A DNA stretch of 45,754 bases from Candidatus Poseidonia sp. (GTDB taxonomy: Archaea > Thermoplasmatota > Poseidoniia > Poseidoniales > Poseidoniaceae), in NCBI GenBank assembly GCA_029250625.1, contig JAQXEX010000012.1, forward strand, positions 1-45,754, in the 5' to 3' direction. Positions 28,076-36,962 of this stretch are shown here, piece by piece (the first letter of the stretch is position 1; every line of letters starts with the position of its first letter). The position numbers were made by a program, and so were the translations under genes. The notes under the pieces were generated by a model, which saw only the letters and a program-made list of their open reading frames with translations, made no database searches and had not been told where the DNA came from.

Positions 28076-28315
28076 GTGTCCGACGAGCCAACTACCTTAC
28101 TGGGGCGAGAAGAAGGGAAAGGGCGGCCTTATCCACTGTATCTTGAACGACTTATGCTGGTGGCGGTCATTGTTACGACCGTGGCATACGGAGGCAACAT
28201 TAGCGACCAGTTCAACATCAGTTGGCTTGGATTTGGGATTGGCTTTGTCGTTTTTCCCTTGCTCTTGCTCGCAGTGAGTGAGATGATTGGCCGGATGATC
28301 CAGTCCTATCAGTGA
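28076..28315 (+). CDS. Small two-helix membrane protein in the Roadblock operon
   Basis: The frame is longer, but the gene most likely starts at GTG 28076. AGGTGA (28065-28070) lies 5 nt before it and overlaps the stop of the coiled-coil gene. The 79-residue product has a charged N-terminal segment (SDEPTTLLGREEGKGRPYP), helix 1 (RLMLVAVIVTTVAYGG), a short loop and helix 2 (GFGIGFVVFPLLLLAVSEMIG). The termini probably both face the cytoplasm. Position and spacing suggest it anchors or works with the large coiled-coil protein. A competing ATG at 28071 opens a different frame without this hydrophobic pattern. Confidence 0.65.
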   Translation: MSDEPTTLLGREEGKGRPYPLYLERLMLVAVIVTTVAYGGNISDQFNISWLGFGIGFVVFPLLLLAVSEMIGRMIQSYQ

Positions 28316-29533
28316 TTAGAGCTGGGTAAAATCGTTGCTCGCTGGTTTTGCATCGTCTTTCATTCCCCGCGATTGAATCAGTCCGATGACCCTCTGCCAT
28401 GGAATGAAGAATCTAAGCACCGCCATGATGCTAAGGAACAGCAAAGCTGAGATGACCAGTCCGTACGTGAGGGTTAATTCAATGGATTCAGAGACCTGTC
28501 CCGCCCACTGACTCCCTGTCGTATCTGATACGATGGTGAGGAGCACTTTGTGGAACCCTAAGGCGACCATCGTCGCTAAGCCTGTTAAGCCTAAGAAAAA
28601 GAAGGTATGTCGCAAATGAGTGTTCAGAACGTTATCCATTTGGCGAACATATTCTGGGTCGCGCTTGCATGACTCAGGGAGACGGAAAGCATACTCAAGA
28701 TTCCTGATCACACCATAACTTGCTTCTTGGAACACCATGATGAGTACCGCTATGAGAATGAGGTCAAACTGTTCCTTTGTGACCAAGTTCAAACCAAACA
28801 ATCCTATTGTAGGGTCTGATGATTGACTCTCAAGGCTCGCCAGAGCCCCACCGTATGACCCGAGTTGGCCTTTGATGAGGGGGAAGGTCAGGATGGCGTG
28901 AACTCCAAGGAAAAGGAGCGTGAAGCCAATGGCCCAACCGATTGAACGGCGTGATAGGCCCCAGATTCCGCGAGTACCCATAATGACCGGTAGCAGGTAA
29001 ATGAAGAGGATGATGAGTGACAAAATCATGAGAAGTGGCCACTGCAGTGTTTCCAATTCACCTTCATCGGGCAATCGGAGGTCAAATTCAAACAGCATTC
29101 CAGCAAACCACGAGAGAAGCAGCCTTCCGACGAGGAGAACGATTAATCCGATAATGAATCCGAGTTTGATGCGCTGTTGAACCTTCGGGCTTTGGAATGC
29201 GATGAAGGCCATGGCTCCTCCCAACGACAGTCCCATGACCATAGGAACAAAGAATCTCGAAAGGCCATCTCTTCCTTCTCCAGTAAGCCAGTCGCCTAGG
29301 GGAAGTTGGTCCGAGATCAGCAACTCGATGGAGTCAAACAAGATGGTGTGGTCAATTGAGCCAACAACGTAGGTTTGTACCACTTGGACGTACATGGTGA
29401 TGAGGGCGACGGTCGCAACGATTTGGAGAGAAAGAATCTGCCACTGGCGCCTCAAATTCTTGAGATGGAGTGTCCTTGGACGGGCTGTGCCTTCCAATAG
29501 GACATCGGATTGGAGACCTACTTCACCTGCCAT
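28316..29533 (-). CDS. Eight-helix membrane protein of the DUF58/DUF4350 module
   Basis: I do not recognise a family name. The 405 residues hold about eight membrane helices (for example LSLQIVATVALITMYVQVV, PMVMGLSLGGAMAFIAF, WPLLMILSLIILFIYLLP, LGLTGLATMVALGFHKVLL). The tail FIPWQRVIGLIQSRGMKDD is cytoplasmic. It begins 2 nt after the DUF58 gene, with GGGGGTA just before the start, so co-translation is likely. Its place at the end of this module matches a membrane subunit such as the DUF4129-type transmembrane proteins of similar operons, but no clear similarity can be seen by eye. It converges with the small membrane protein gene; the stops abut. Confidence 0.7.
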   Translation of the reverse strand: MAGEVGLQSDVLLEGTARPRTLHLKNLRRQWQILSLQIVATVALITMYVQVVQTYVVGSIDHTILFDSIELLISDQLPLGDWLTGEGRDGLSRFFVPMVMGLSLGGAMAFIAFQSPKVQQRIKLGFIIGLIVLLVGRLLLSWFAGMLFEFDLRLPDEGELETLQWPLLMILSLIILFIYLLPVIMGTRGIWGLSRRSIGWAIGFTLLFLGVHAILTFPLIKGQLGSYGGALASLESQSSDPTIGLFGLNLVTKEQFDLILIAVLIMVFQEASYGVIRNLEYAFRLPESCKRDPEYVRQMDNVLNTHLRHTFFFLGLTGLATMVALGFHKVLLTIVSDTTGSQWAGQVSESIELTLTYGLVISALLFLSIMAVLRFFIPWQRVIGLIQSRGMKDDAKPASNDFTQL

Positions 29534-29535
29534 TT

Positions 29536-30789
29536 TCAGTACCCCCTTACCTGCATTAACGCCTGTGACAAATCCATGTCGGGCATCCAGTCAATGACCT
29601 GAGCACCGGAGCCTGCAAGGGTAGTGAGGCGATTTTGTCGCTCAAGCTTGAGAACTTCGTATGACATACGGGGAATCCGACTCACCAGACGTTCAAAGTC
29701 CACACTTGATGGAGACAAGACGGTTACCTCATGTCCACGTCCAACAAGGTCACGCACCGCAGCTGGTACGGTTCCGTCACCTTCGCAGGAGGAGATGATG
29801 AACACAGGGCTTCCTCGGCTGAATCGTCCACTGAGCGAGTTGGTTACCGCCTGAAGCGGCATGGTTCCTTTTGGTGTCACGCCTGCAAGGGCACTTAGCA
29901 GTTTGAAGTACTGTTTGTCTCCGGTGTCTGGCGGAAGATAGGACAATTTTTCGTCGTATATGGCAAGAGCGACAGAATCTCGGCGTTTCAAAAAGAAGGC
30001 AGCAAGGCTTGCTGCGGACACGGTTCCCATCTCAAGTGGATTTTTGAGAACCGTCCCGATTCGGGCAAGATCTCGGCTGTCCAAGAGAAGGTAGAGGTCG
30101 GTAACGGCATCCCGGCATTTTTCGTTTACCATCAGTTCGCCGGTTCGGGCAAACGCCTTCCAGTTGATGTTCTTGAACGGGTCTCCAGGGACATACTCTC
30201 GGAGCGAATAGAATTCAGAACCTTGTCCAGGTGTTCGTAGCGTCGTCGCTCCAGTGTACATCTTTGGAGTACGGCTTCGCAAAAATGCCTCTTCAATGTC
30301 CTTGATTTGTGGAAAGATGACAATGTCGCTGTGGTGGTCAACGTACATGTCTTCAACTCCCAAGTTGAAGGTGTTGCGGGCTCGGAGCGATACAGGTCCT
30401 ATGGAATAATGTCCTCTCAAGGGGCAACGGAGCACGTAGCGAATTCGAGCGCTCTCGCCAGGTTTGAGGTTGAGTTGCATCTGATTCAAACCACTTCGTA
30501 ACTTCATTTCGTGCGGGATGTTATCGTAGATGTCCAACATCTGGGTTTTCCTGTTGCTGCGGTTCGTTACAAGGAGTTCGACATACAAATCGTCTCCTTT
30601 GTACAGATTGTCGGCCGAGAGGGTCCGTTGGACTTCTACGTCACCATGACCAGCAATCCACGAATTAACCACAATGAAGGCGACCAAACTGAGGCCAAGG
30701 ATCATCATTTGCTGATTGGAAATCATCATTCCAATCAACACCAGGGCAATTCCTCCTGTGAAGGTGAAAGCAGCTTTACGTGTCCACAT
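29536..30789 (-). CDS. DUF58 domain protein with vWA-like region
   Basis: Two N-terminal membrane helices (FTFTGGIALVLIGMMI; MILGLSLVAFIVVNSWIAG) are followed by a beta domain (DLYVELLVTNRSNRKTQML). The DUF58 signature comes next: REYVPGDPFKNINWKAFARTGELMV, followed by LYLLLDSRD, which starts a vWA-like metal-site fold, and DSVALAIYDEK. DUF58 proteins normally work with a MoxR AAA ATPase in envelope or stress functions. GAGGTGA lies 5 nt before the ATG, overlapping the stop of the DUF4350 gene. No MoxR gene is adjacent; Cdc48 lies 2 kb upstream. Confidence 0.85.
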   Translation of the reverse strand: MWTRKAAFTFTGGIALVLIGMMISNQQMMILGLSLVAFIVVNSWIAGHGDVEVQRTLSADNLYKGDDLYVELLVTNRSNRKTQMLDIYDNIPHEMKLRSGLNQMQLNLKPGESARIRYVLRCPLRGHYSIGPVSLRARNTFNLGVEDMYVDHHSDIVIFPQIKDIEEAFLRSRTPKMYTGATTLRTPGQGSEFYSLREYVPGDPFKNINWKAFARTGELMVNEKCRDAVTDLYLLLDSRDLARIGTVLKNPLEMGTVSAASLAAFFLKRRDSVALAIYDEKLSYLPPDTGDKQYFKLLSALAGVTPKGTMPLQAVTNSLSGRFSRGSPVFIISSCEGDGTVPAAVRDLVGRGHEVTVLSPSSVDFERLVSRIPRMSYEVLKLERQNRLTTLAGSGAQVIDWMPDMDLSQALMQVRGY

Positions 30790-30799
30790 TCATCTCACC

Positions 30800-32440
30800 T
30801 CACTGACGTCCCCACGCCTTAATTCGTTTGACCAGAGCGACCGTCTGTTCAAGCGTGTATCGGTTGGTTGATTCAACCGCAAACTTTGCAAGAACGGGGT
30901 CGTTGATCATTGAAACGAGTTCGTTGGCTTGCATTCCTTGGAACTCTTCACGATTGAGGCCGTTTTGGTTTCGGACCTTCGAAAGGAACACTTGGCGAAT
31001 TTTCTCCACTTTGGAATAATATGCATATCTGTTCGCATCACCAAATCCGTAGTAGATGATGCTAAACACGTGACGCCATGGTTCAGGGTCACGTTTCTTG
31101 ATGAGGACCGCTTCAAAGGTGACAAACAGAATCAGGAAGAGAAGGAGCATGGCCAACCCTTCGCCAGTGAAGTAGACGAGAAGAAAGTAAACGGTGTTGT
31201 AAGAATCAGCTGCAAGGGCGCTTTGTGGGTGGCGTGATTCATCAAAAATGACCATTGCATTTTCGGCAGGTTCACCTTCCTCTCCTTCCAGTTGACTCAT
31301 CAACGCTTCAGCGATGAAATCCATGGCCCACTTTCGATTGTCGTTGGCGGGCATGAGTGTTGCGGTTTTGCCGTACTTTCCATCGTTGAATCCTTCGTAA
31401 TCGTACATGGCGTTGATCAGTGCAGAACCGTCGGCCATGAAGACGATTCGCCCACCATCCGAGGGTTCGCAACTGGTTCGAGCACAGGCCTCGATGCTGA
31501 GATTGAACTGACCCCACCTGTCTGGGGTGGCGGGAGTTATTTCACTGCCGACCTGTATCTCGCCATCTCCGTTAACGTCAACGGTTGCTTCGTTGCTGGT
31601 CATGGCGCGAACTGCAACCTCGCTCAGAGGCCCTCTCACGCCGGGAATAATTTCGAGTCCCGTGACGTTATTGAGAAGCATTTGGTAGGTGCCGTTGTAT
31701 TCAATGGAGCCACTCTTCCAATGTTGAATGCACAGGCCAGCCTCTGCTTCTGTCATGCTTTGGCCATCCAATAGTGAGCAAGGGTGTTCGCCTTGTTCAC
31801 CAACATTGCTCCAACGTTCGTGGGATGAGAGGGTGGTCGGGTCAATCTGTGTGCCGTTCATGCCGCATGGGTTCTCTTGTATGCACATCCAAATGTAATT
31901 GAAATCGAGTTCAGCAACGTAGTTGGTATCGTAAACTTGCTCGCCTGTGTAACTCACGCCGAACGCTTCGGCCACAGAACTTCCGTATCCGTAATCCTCC
32001 AAGACAAGCGCAGTTCCACCGGCTTCTACAAACTCAACAATCGCATTGATTTCCGAAGGAGAGTATCCACTGTCCGAAGCGATGGTGATGAAACCGTCCT
32101 CGTCAAATTGTGGAAGGGTGAGGGTGTCCCGTTCGACACCGGCGAGAATGTAAGTTGTATTGCGGGGGTCTTCAATATCGCCAAGGAGGAGCGGGCTGCT
32201 CACCAGGGAGTTGGTTTGAATCCCCATCTCTTTGATGTCTTCCCGAAATGCAGACATGTCGTTCCAATCATCATCGTAAGCCGAAAGTTGGTTTGTAGCG
32301 CTCAAGTTGATGAAATTAAGCAGGATGGTCATCAGAAGTACAAGCATGACGAGCCAAAATGACGCTTGAAGGGCAACCCTTCTGGCGTTGAAATTAGCAG
32401 GCAGGCCGACCATGGACATCACTTGGGAGAAACTACCCAC
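30800..32440 (-). CDS. DUF4350-type membrane protein
   Basis: An N-terminal helix (ASFWLVMLVLLMTILLNFI) leads into an extracytoplasmic domain related to glutamine-amidotransferase-like folds. Its NAIVEFVEAGGTALVLEDYGYGS stretch is the DUF4350 hallmark, normally found beside DUF58 and MoxR genes. Further on, IVFMADGSALIN and MVIFDESRHP fit the same domain. A second membrane helix (FTGEGLAMLLLFLILFVTF) precedes a 100-residue cytoplasmic helical tail. The mapped start is a GTG; ATG 32419 and ATG 32413 are plausible alternatives, and no strong ribosome binding site decides. This is the first gene of a three-gene leftward operon. Confidence 0.75.
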   Translation of the reverse strand: MGSFSQVMSMVGLPANFNARRVALQASFWLVMLVLLMTILLNFINLSATNQLSAYDDDWNDMSAFREDIKEMGIQTNSLVSSPLLLGDIEDPRNTTYILAGVERDTLTLPQFDEDGFITIASDSGYSPSEINAIVEFVEAGGTALVLEDYGYGSSVAEAFGVSYTGEQVYDTNYVAELDFNYIWMCIQENPCGMNGTQIDPTTLSSHERWSNVGEQGEHPCSLLDGQSMTEAEAGLCIQHWKSGSIEYNGTYQMLLNNVTGLEIIPGVRGPLSEVAVRAMTSNEATVDVNGDGEIQVGSEITPATPDRWGQFNLSIEACARTSCEPSDGGRIVFMADGSALINAMYDYEGFNDGKYGKTATLMPANDNRKWAMDFIAEALMSQLEGEEGEPAENAMVIFDESRHPQSALAADSYNTVYFLLVYFTGEGLAMLLLFLILFVTFEAVLIKKRDPEPWRHVFSIIYYGFGDANRYAYYSKVEKIRQVFLSKVRNQNGLNREEFQGMQANELVSMINDPVLAKFAVESTNRYTLEQTVALVKRIKAWGRQ

Positions 32441-32527
32441 TCTTCCACGGTTTCACTTATCTTTAGAAGGTTGTCCAAACAAGGACACAAAATGCTCATG
32501 GGTTGACTCGCAATAAATTGGAAGATT

Positions 32528-32767
32528 TCATCGGTTAAGGTGAATCTTTGTCGCTACTCGCGATACCGCATCGACTGGAATCATTACGGTGTTTTCACGA
32601 CTTTCAAAGGGGAGTGCTGCAGCATTGACCGTAGCTTCAACCGTAACAACAAGTTCGCTAATGGCCCCGGTTTTGAGGTCAAAATGGATGTCTGTTAAAT
32701 GGCCCAGGTCTGTTCCTGTCCGATCAACGACCAAGCGACCTATGACTTCCCTACCAAAGATTGCCAT
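32528..32767 (-). CDS. PRC-barrel domain protein
   Basis: The short protein of about 80 residues begins MAIFGREVIGRLVVDRTGTDLGHLTDIHFD. It continues through KTGAISELVVTVEA to VMIPVDAVSRVATKIHL, the complete strand order of a single PRC-barrel. GAGGTGG sits 5 nt before ATG 32767 (2 nt before an adjacent ATG at 32770), which decides the start over a longer frame that would overlap Cdc48. Single PRC-barrel proteins are common in euryarchaea; roles in RNA processing and cell division are reported for some. It follows cdc48 by about 65 bp on the same strand and may share its transcript. Confidence 0.85.
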   Translation of the reverse strand: MAIFGREVIGRLVVDRTGTDLGHLTDIHFDLKTGAISELVVTVEATVNAAALPFESRENTVMIPVDAVSRVATKIHLNR

Positions 32768-32834
32768 CATGTCCACCTCTGTGTCTGACCGTCTCGGCGA
32801 GGCCAAATGAATGCGTCGGTACGCTGAAGCGAAA

Positions 32835-35063
32835 TCACATGGTTTCCATGCCACGACTGAAGTCACGATTTCGCTTGATGTTGCTCAATCCTGACGTTAG
32901 GCGTGTTTCCATCTTTTGATAGTAGTCCAACATGTCAGGAGTCACCGTTGGGCGAACTCGAGATATGGCTTCTTCAAAGTGGGTTTTTGTGACTCGCTTC
33001 TTTCCTGCGCGCATGCAGATGAGGGCTGCTTCTCGGCATACTGCCTCAATGTCTGCTCCAGTGAATCCATCCATTCCCGTGAGGATGTCCTTGAACGAGA
33101 ATTTGCTCAGGGGCATTCCTTCACTGTGAATCTTGAAGATGGTTTCTCGGGCTCCAGTGTCGGGTGGCGGTACGTGAAGAACGCGCTCAAAGCGTCCACT
33201 TCGCAGAAGGGCCGGGTCAATCATTTCTGGACGGTTGGTTGCTGCAACGATGATGACACCGTCTAGCGACTCCACTCCGTCCATACTTGCAAGGAGTTGG
33301 TTCACGACTCGATTTGAGACATCGCTACCCTCTGATGCTGACCCACCGCTTCTCATGGAGGCGATGGATTCGAACTCATCAAGGAAGATGATGGATGGGG
33401 CAGATTGCTTCGCCTTCTTGAAAATCTCCCGGATTGCTCGTTCAGATTCTCCAACCCATTTTGAAATGAGCTCGGGTCCTTTGATGCTGATGAAATTTGC
33501 TTGCGCTTCGTTGGCGATGGCCTTGGCCAGAAGGGTTTTTCCAGTCCCAGGCGCACCAAAGAGCACGATTCCTCGAGGAGGCTTAATGCCAAAGTGCTCG
33601 AAGAGTTCGGGTTTGGTAAGCGGCCATTCCACTGATTCTTTGAGTCGGTCTTTGACTTCGTTGAGCCCTCCGACCTCTTCCCACGAGACTTCAGGTACTT
33701 CAACGTAAATCTCTCGCAATGCAGATGGTTCAATGTCACGGATCGCTTCTTTGAAGTCGTCCATGCAGACCTCCATTTTTTCAAGAACTTCAGGTGGGAT
33801 GGTTTCTTCTTCCAAATCCATCTCAGGAAGGTATCGTCGCAGTGCCCGCATGGCGGCTTCACGAACGAGTGCAGCCAGGTCAGCACCGACAAATCCGTAG
33901 GTGTTGTCAAGGACCCATGAGATGTCAAAATCTTCTGCAATGGGCATTTGCCGTGTGTGGACGTCCATGATTTCACTTCGGCCGTCACGGTCAGGGACGC
34001 CGATTTCAATTTCACGGTCAAAGCGACCAGGGCGGCGGAGCGCTGGGTCAAGCGCATCACGGCGATTGGTTGCGCCGATCACCACCACATTGTCACGGCC
34101 CTGCATCCCGTCCATCAAGGTCAGCATTTGAGCAACGACGCGTCGCTCAACTTCGCCTGAGACGTCTTCACGCTTGGGGCAAATTGAGTCGATTTCGTCA
34201 ATGAAGATAATTGCCGGCGCATTTTCTGCTGCTTCATCAAATATTTCACGCAATTGTTTTTCGGATTCTCCGTAATACTTGGAAATAATTTCAGGTCCGT
34301 TAATGCTCTTGAAGTGTGCGTTGACTTCGGTGGCTACAGCCTTTGCAATCATTGTTTTTCCAGTACCGGGGGGTCCGTGGAGCAGCACGCCCTTTGGCGG
34401 GTCAATCCCCAGCCTTCGGAACAACTCTGGGTGCTTGAGTGGAAGTTCAATCATTTCACGAACTTTGAGCAACTGTTGACCGATTCCACCAACATCTTCG
34501 TAGGTGATTCCTTCCGACTGACCAACGTCTTCTTCTGCAACAGCTTCGTCTTTGATGACGATTTCTGTATCGGTTGTCACTTTGACAATGCCTTTTGGAG
34601 TAGTCTGCACGACGGCAAACGGAAGCGCTTCTGCAAACAGTGTCATTCCGGGTATGAAGATACGGTCTCCAGCAACAACCGGGCGCTTTGCAAGCCCTCT
34701 GCGAGCAAAACCTTCAATTCCTGGGCCAAACTTCACTTTTTGTTTGTTGGCCATGACCGGCGAAATGGTAAGTTTTGTGCAATCCTTTGCCTCTACTTTG
34801 GTTACAGTGACTCGGTCTCCGAGGCTGACCCCGGCATTCTTGCGTATGATTCCGTCTACACGAATGATGTCCATCTTGGCATCTTCCGGGCGACTTCGCC
34901 AGTAGATGGCAGCCGTTGAACGATTGTCGCCGCTGATTTCCACGATGTCGCCGGGCTTCAAGTCCAGGCCCATGTCCGCTGAAATACGGGCACGCCCGTG
35001 TCCTACGTCTGACGGTATGGCTTTTGATACTCGCAATGATACAGATTCCTCTTTGTCAGACAT
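32835..35063 (-). CDS. Cdc48/VCP-type AAA ATPase
   Basis: This hexameric unfoldase hands proteins to the proteasome or remodels complexes. It has the canonical layout: an N-domain double-psi barrel ([20 protein letters not shown]) and four-stranded barrel (residues 1-180), then D1 with Walker A GPPGTGKT (about residue 230) and Walker [11 protein letters not shown], then D2 with GAPGTGKT (about 507) and [11 protein letters not shown]. Arginine-finger regions [11 protein letters not shown] and [10 protein letters not shown] are both present, so both rings look active. In D2, Walker A has Ala for the usual Pro, and Walker B reads DEFES where DEID is common. GAGGAGCGAG precedes the ATG. The gene diverges from the aldehyde dehydrogenase gene. 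Confidence 0.97.
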   Translation of the reverse strand: MSDKEESVSLRVSKAIPSDVGHGRARISADMGLDLKPGDIVEISGDNRSTAAIYWRSRPEDAKMDIIRVDGIIRKNAGVSLGDRVTVTKVEAKDCTKLTISPVMANKQKVKFGPGIEGFARRGLAKRPVVAGDRIFIPGMTLFAEALPFAVVQTTPKGIVKVTTDTEIVIKDEAVAEEDVGQSEGITYEDVGGIGQQLLKVREMIELPLKHPELFRRLGIDPPKGVLLHGPPGTGKTMIAKAVATEVNAHFKSINGPEIISKYYGESEKQLREIFDEAAENAPAIIFIDEIDSICPKREDVSGEVERRVVAQMLTLMDGMQGRDNVVVIGATNRRDALDPALRRPGRFDREIEIGVPDRDGRSEIMDVHTRQMPIAEDFDISWVLDNTYGFVGADLAALVREAAMRALRRYLPEMDLEEETIPPEVLEKMEVCMDDFKEAIRDIEPSALREIYVEVPEVSWEEVGGLNEVKDRLKESVEWPLTKPELFEHFGIKPPRGIVLFGAPGTGKTLLAKAIANEAQANFISIKGPELISKWVGESERAIREIFKKAKQSAPSIIFLDEFESIASMRSGGSASEGSDVSNRVVNQLLASMDGVESLDGVIIVAATNRPEMIDPALLRSGRFERVLHVPPPDTGARETIFKIHSEGMPLSKFSFKDILTGMDGFTGADIEAVCREAALICMRAGKKRVTKTHFEEAISRVRPTVTPDMLDYYQKMETRLTSGLSNIKRNRDFSRGMETM

Positions 35064-35238
35064 AACACTCGCTCCTCAACATTTCCTATTGGCATACGAC
35101 GGTATATGAAGACTCCACCACGCCGTTCAGGTCAGTTTACAGACTCCAAAACAGCAGGACTCACTTAAATGCACGCCTTATATTGGTCATGTCTTTCGCT
35201 CCATCACATTCAAGAGACGAGTGTGGTTCGCTTCGTTC

Positions 35239-36867
35239 ATGGTTCACGTCTTAGAAACCGGCCTCGAATTTTTGACCTCAAACAACCCAAACGGTAAGCC
35301 CAGCGTAAAGGGATACAACATCATCAACGGCCAGTTGTCACTGGCCAGCGATGGAGGCTCCTTCACCTCGGTCAACCCCGCCATTCTCAGCGACACGCTC
35401 GGCGAATTCCCGCTCTCAACCAGGGAAGATGTTCACTCTGCATTGGACGCTGCACATGCTGCTTTCCCTGGATGGGCTGCGACTCCTGCTCCGACTCGCG
35501 GTCAGATTATCGGAAACATGGGACGATTGCTGATGGAACACAAAGACGCCATCGTCGCCCTTGAAACCCGTGAAATCGGTAAGACCCTCAAAGAGTCTGC
35601 TGGCTCCGTTCAAGAAGCCATCGACACCTGTCTCTTTTTCCAATCAGAAGGACGTCGCTTGTACGGCCAAACGGTCAACTCCGAATTGCCCGACAAGGAA
35701 TTGTTCACCTACCGCCGCCCTCTCGGTGTCTGTGGTATCATCAACGCTTGCAACTTCCCTGCAGCCGTGCCCTTTTGGAAGATGATTCCAGCCATCATGT
35801 GCGGAAACACATGCGTATGGAAGAGCCCACAAGACGCTCCTCTCCTCTCTTTCGCTCTGGCTCGCATCATGCACGAAGCAGGACTTCCCAACGGCGTCAT
35901 CAACTTGGTTCACGGCAAAGGAAGCGGCGCTGGACAATACCTTGTCGACGCTGTTGATGAGGGGCGAGTCAACAAAATTTCTTTCACTGGATCGACAGAA
36001 GTCGGCAAGATGATTGGAGAAGTATGCGGTCGCAATTTGGTGTCATGTTCGCTGGAACTTGGTGGTAAAAATCCGCTGGTCGTCATGCCCAGTGCTAACC
36101 TTGACAACGCCGTTGAAGGCGCTTATTGGGGAGCCTTTGGGACTGCAGGTCAACGATGTACCTCGTTGGGTAACTTGATTCTACACAAGGACATTTACGA
36201 TGAATTCATGACCAAGTTCATGGCCAAAGTCGAGTCCACAACCATTGGTGACTCTTTAGCCCATGAAGGGGTATTGTACGGTCCAATGTTGTCCGAAAAG
36301 TACGCCAAGGACTTCCTGTCTGGAGTCGAGATGTGCAAGGCATCAGGAGCCAACCACATGTTCGGTAAAGGCCGAATTACCAGCGATAACCAACCTGCGC
36401 ATTTCCTCGGAACAGCTGAAGACGGCGTGTTCATGTGGCCTCACGTGTTCACTGACGTTACCGAAGACATGGAGTGCTTCCATGAGGAAGTATTCGGGCC
36501 AGCCGTGACCATCTGCAAGGCAGAGGATTTCGACCACGCTCTTCACCTGGCCAACGCAAGCCCGTACGGTTTGTCTTCGGCCATCTACACCAACGACCGT
36601 TTGGAAGCCTACCGCTACAAGACCGGAATCAAGGCTGGAATGACGGGTATTAACAATTCCACTACCGGGGCAGAAGCTCACCTTCCGTTCGGTGGAGTGA
36701 AAGGCTCAGGAAACGGAACCCGTGAATCCGGTATCTGGGTGATTGAGGCTTATTCGTACTGGCATGCAGTCAATGATGAATTGTCAGGAAAACTCCAACT
36801 TGCACAGATGGATGTTGAAGAAGTTGAGATGGCTGAAGCCGATGTTGACTGGACTCAATTGGCTTGA
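35239..36867 (+). CDS. NAD(P)-dependent aldehyde dehydrogenase
   Basis: The ALDH fold is complete: PLGVCGIINACNFPAAVPFWK, the cofactor motif FTGSTEVGKMIGE, catalytic Glu in LELGGKNPLVVM, catalytic Cys in GTAGQRCTSLGNL, and EEVFGPAVTICKA with NNSTTGAEAHLPFGGVKGSG near the end. This last block resembles enzymes acting on semialdehydes such as alpha-aminoadipate, ketoglutarate or succinate semialdehyde, but the substrate cannot be fixed. I chose ATG 35239 over an in-frame GTG at 35221. TTATATTGG (about 35177-35185) is a TATA-like box. The gene lies about 95 bp before the succinate dehydrogenase genes. Oxidation of a semialdehyde towards succinate would suit that context. Confidence 0.9.
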   Translation: MVHVLETGLEFLTSNNPNGKPSVKGYNIINGQLSLASDGGSFTSVNPAILSDTLGEFPLSTREDVHSALDAAHAAFPGWAATPAPTRGQIIGNMGRLLMEHKDAIVALETREIGKTLKESAGSVQEAIDTCLFFQSEGRRLYGQTVNSELPDKELFTYRRPLGVCGIINACNFPAAVPFWKMIPAIMCGNTCVWKSPQDAPLLSFALARIMHEAGLPNGVINLVHGKGSGAGQYLVDAVDEGRVNKISFTGSTEVGKMIGEVCGRNLVSCSLELGGKNPLVVMPSANLDNAVEGAYWGAFGTAGQRCTSLGNLILHKDIYDEFMTKFMAKVESTTIGDSLAHEGVLYGPMLSEKYAKDFLSGVEMCKASGANHMFGKGRITSDNQPAHFLGTAEDGVFMWPHVFTDVTEDMECFHEEVFGPAVTICKAEDFDHALHLANASPYGLSSAIYTNDRLEAYRYKTGIKAGMTGINNSTTGAEAHLPFGGVKGSGNGTRESGIWVIEAYSYWHAVNDELSGKLQLAQMDVEEVEMAEADVDWTQLA

Positions 36868-36889
36868 AATTGACCTTCAAAATCCCTGT

Positions 36890-36951
36890 GGTTCAATGGT
36901 GAACCTCAAAGACCCTGCGGCATTGGGTAACATGTTCCCTTAGGGGACATG
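36890..36951 (+). promoter_or_regulatory. Two tandem hairpins between aldehyde dehydrogenase and sdh genes
   Basis: The first, GGTTCA-ATGG-TGAACC (36890-36905), lies 23 nt after the aldehyde dehydrogenase stop. The second (36931-36951) pairs CATGTTCCC with GGGGACATG around a TTA loop, a 9-bp stem with one G-T pair, ending 11 nt before the next start codon. The first may end or process the upstream message; the second may control translation or stabilise the sdh mRNA. The second resembles the thrS leader hairpin in having a C-run, a 3-nt loop and a G-run. Confidence 0.45.
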
Positions 36952-36962
36952 AGGGTGTAACC

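Noticed and set aside
28071-28277. ATG-started ORF at the end of the coiled-coil gene
   Set aside because: It lies in a different frame from the clear two-helix membrane protein starting at GTG 28076, and its composition (many Cys, Trp, Ser) looks like a shadow.
34254-34919. 221-residue ORF opposite cdc48
   Set aside because: Overlaps a certain gene completely and has the composition of a shadow frame.
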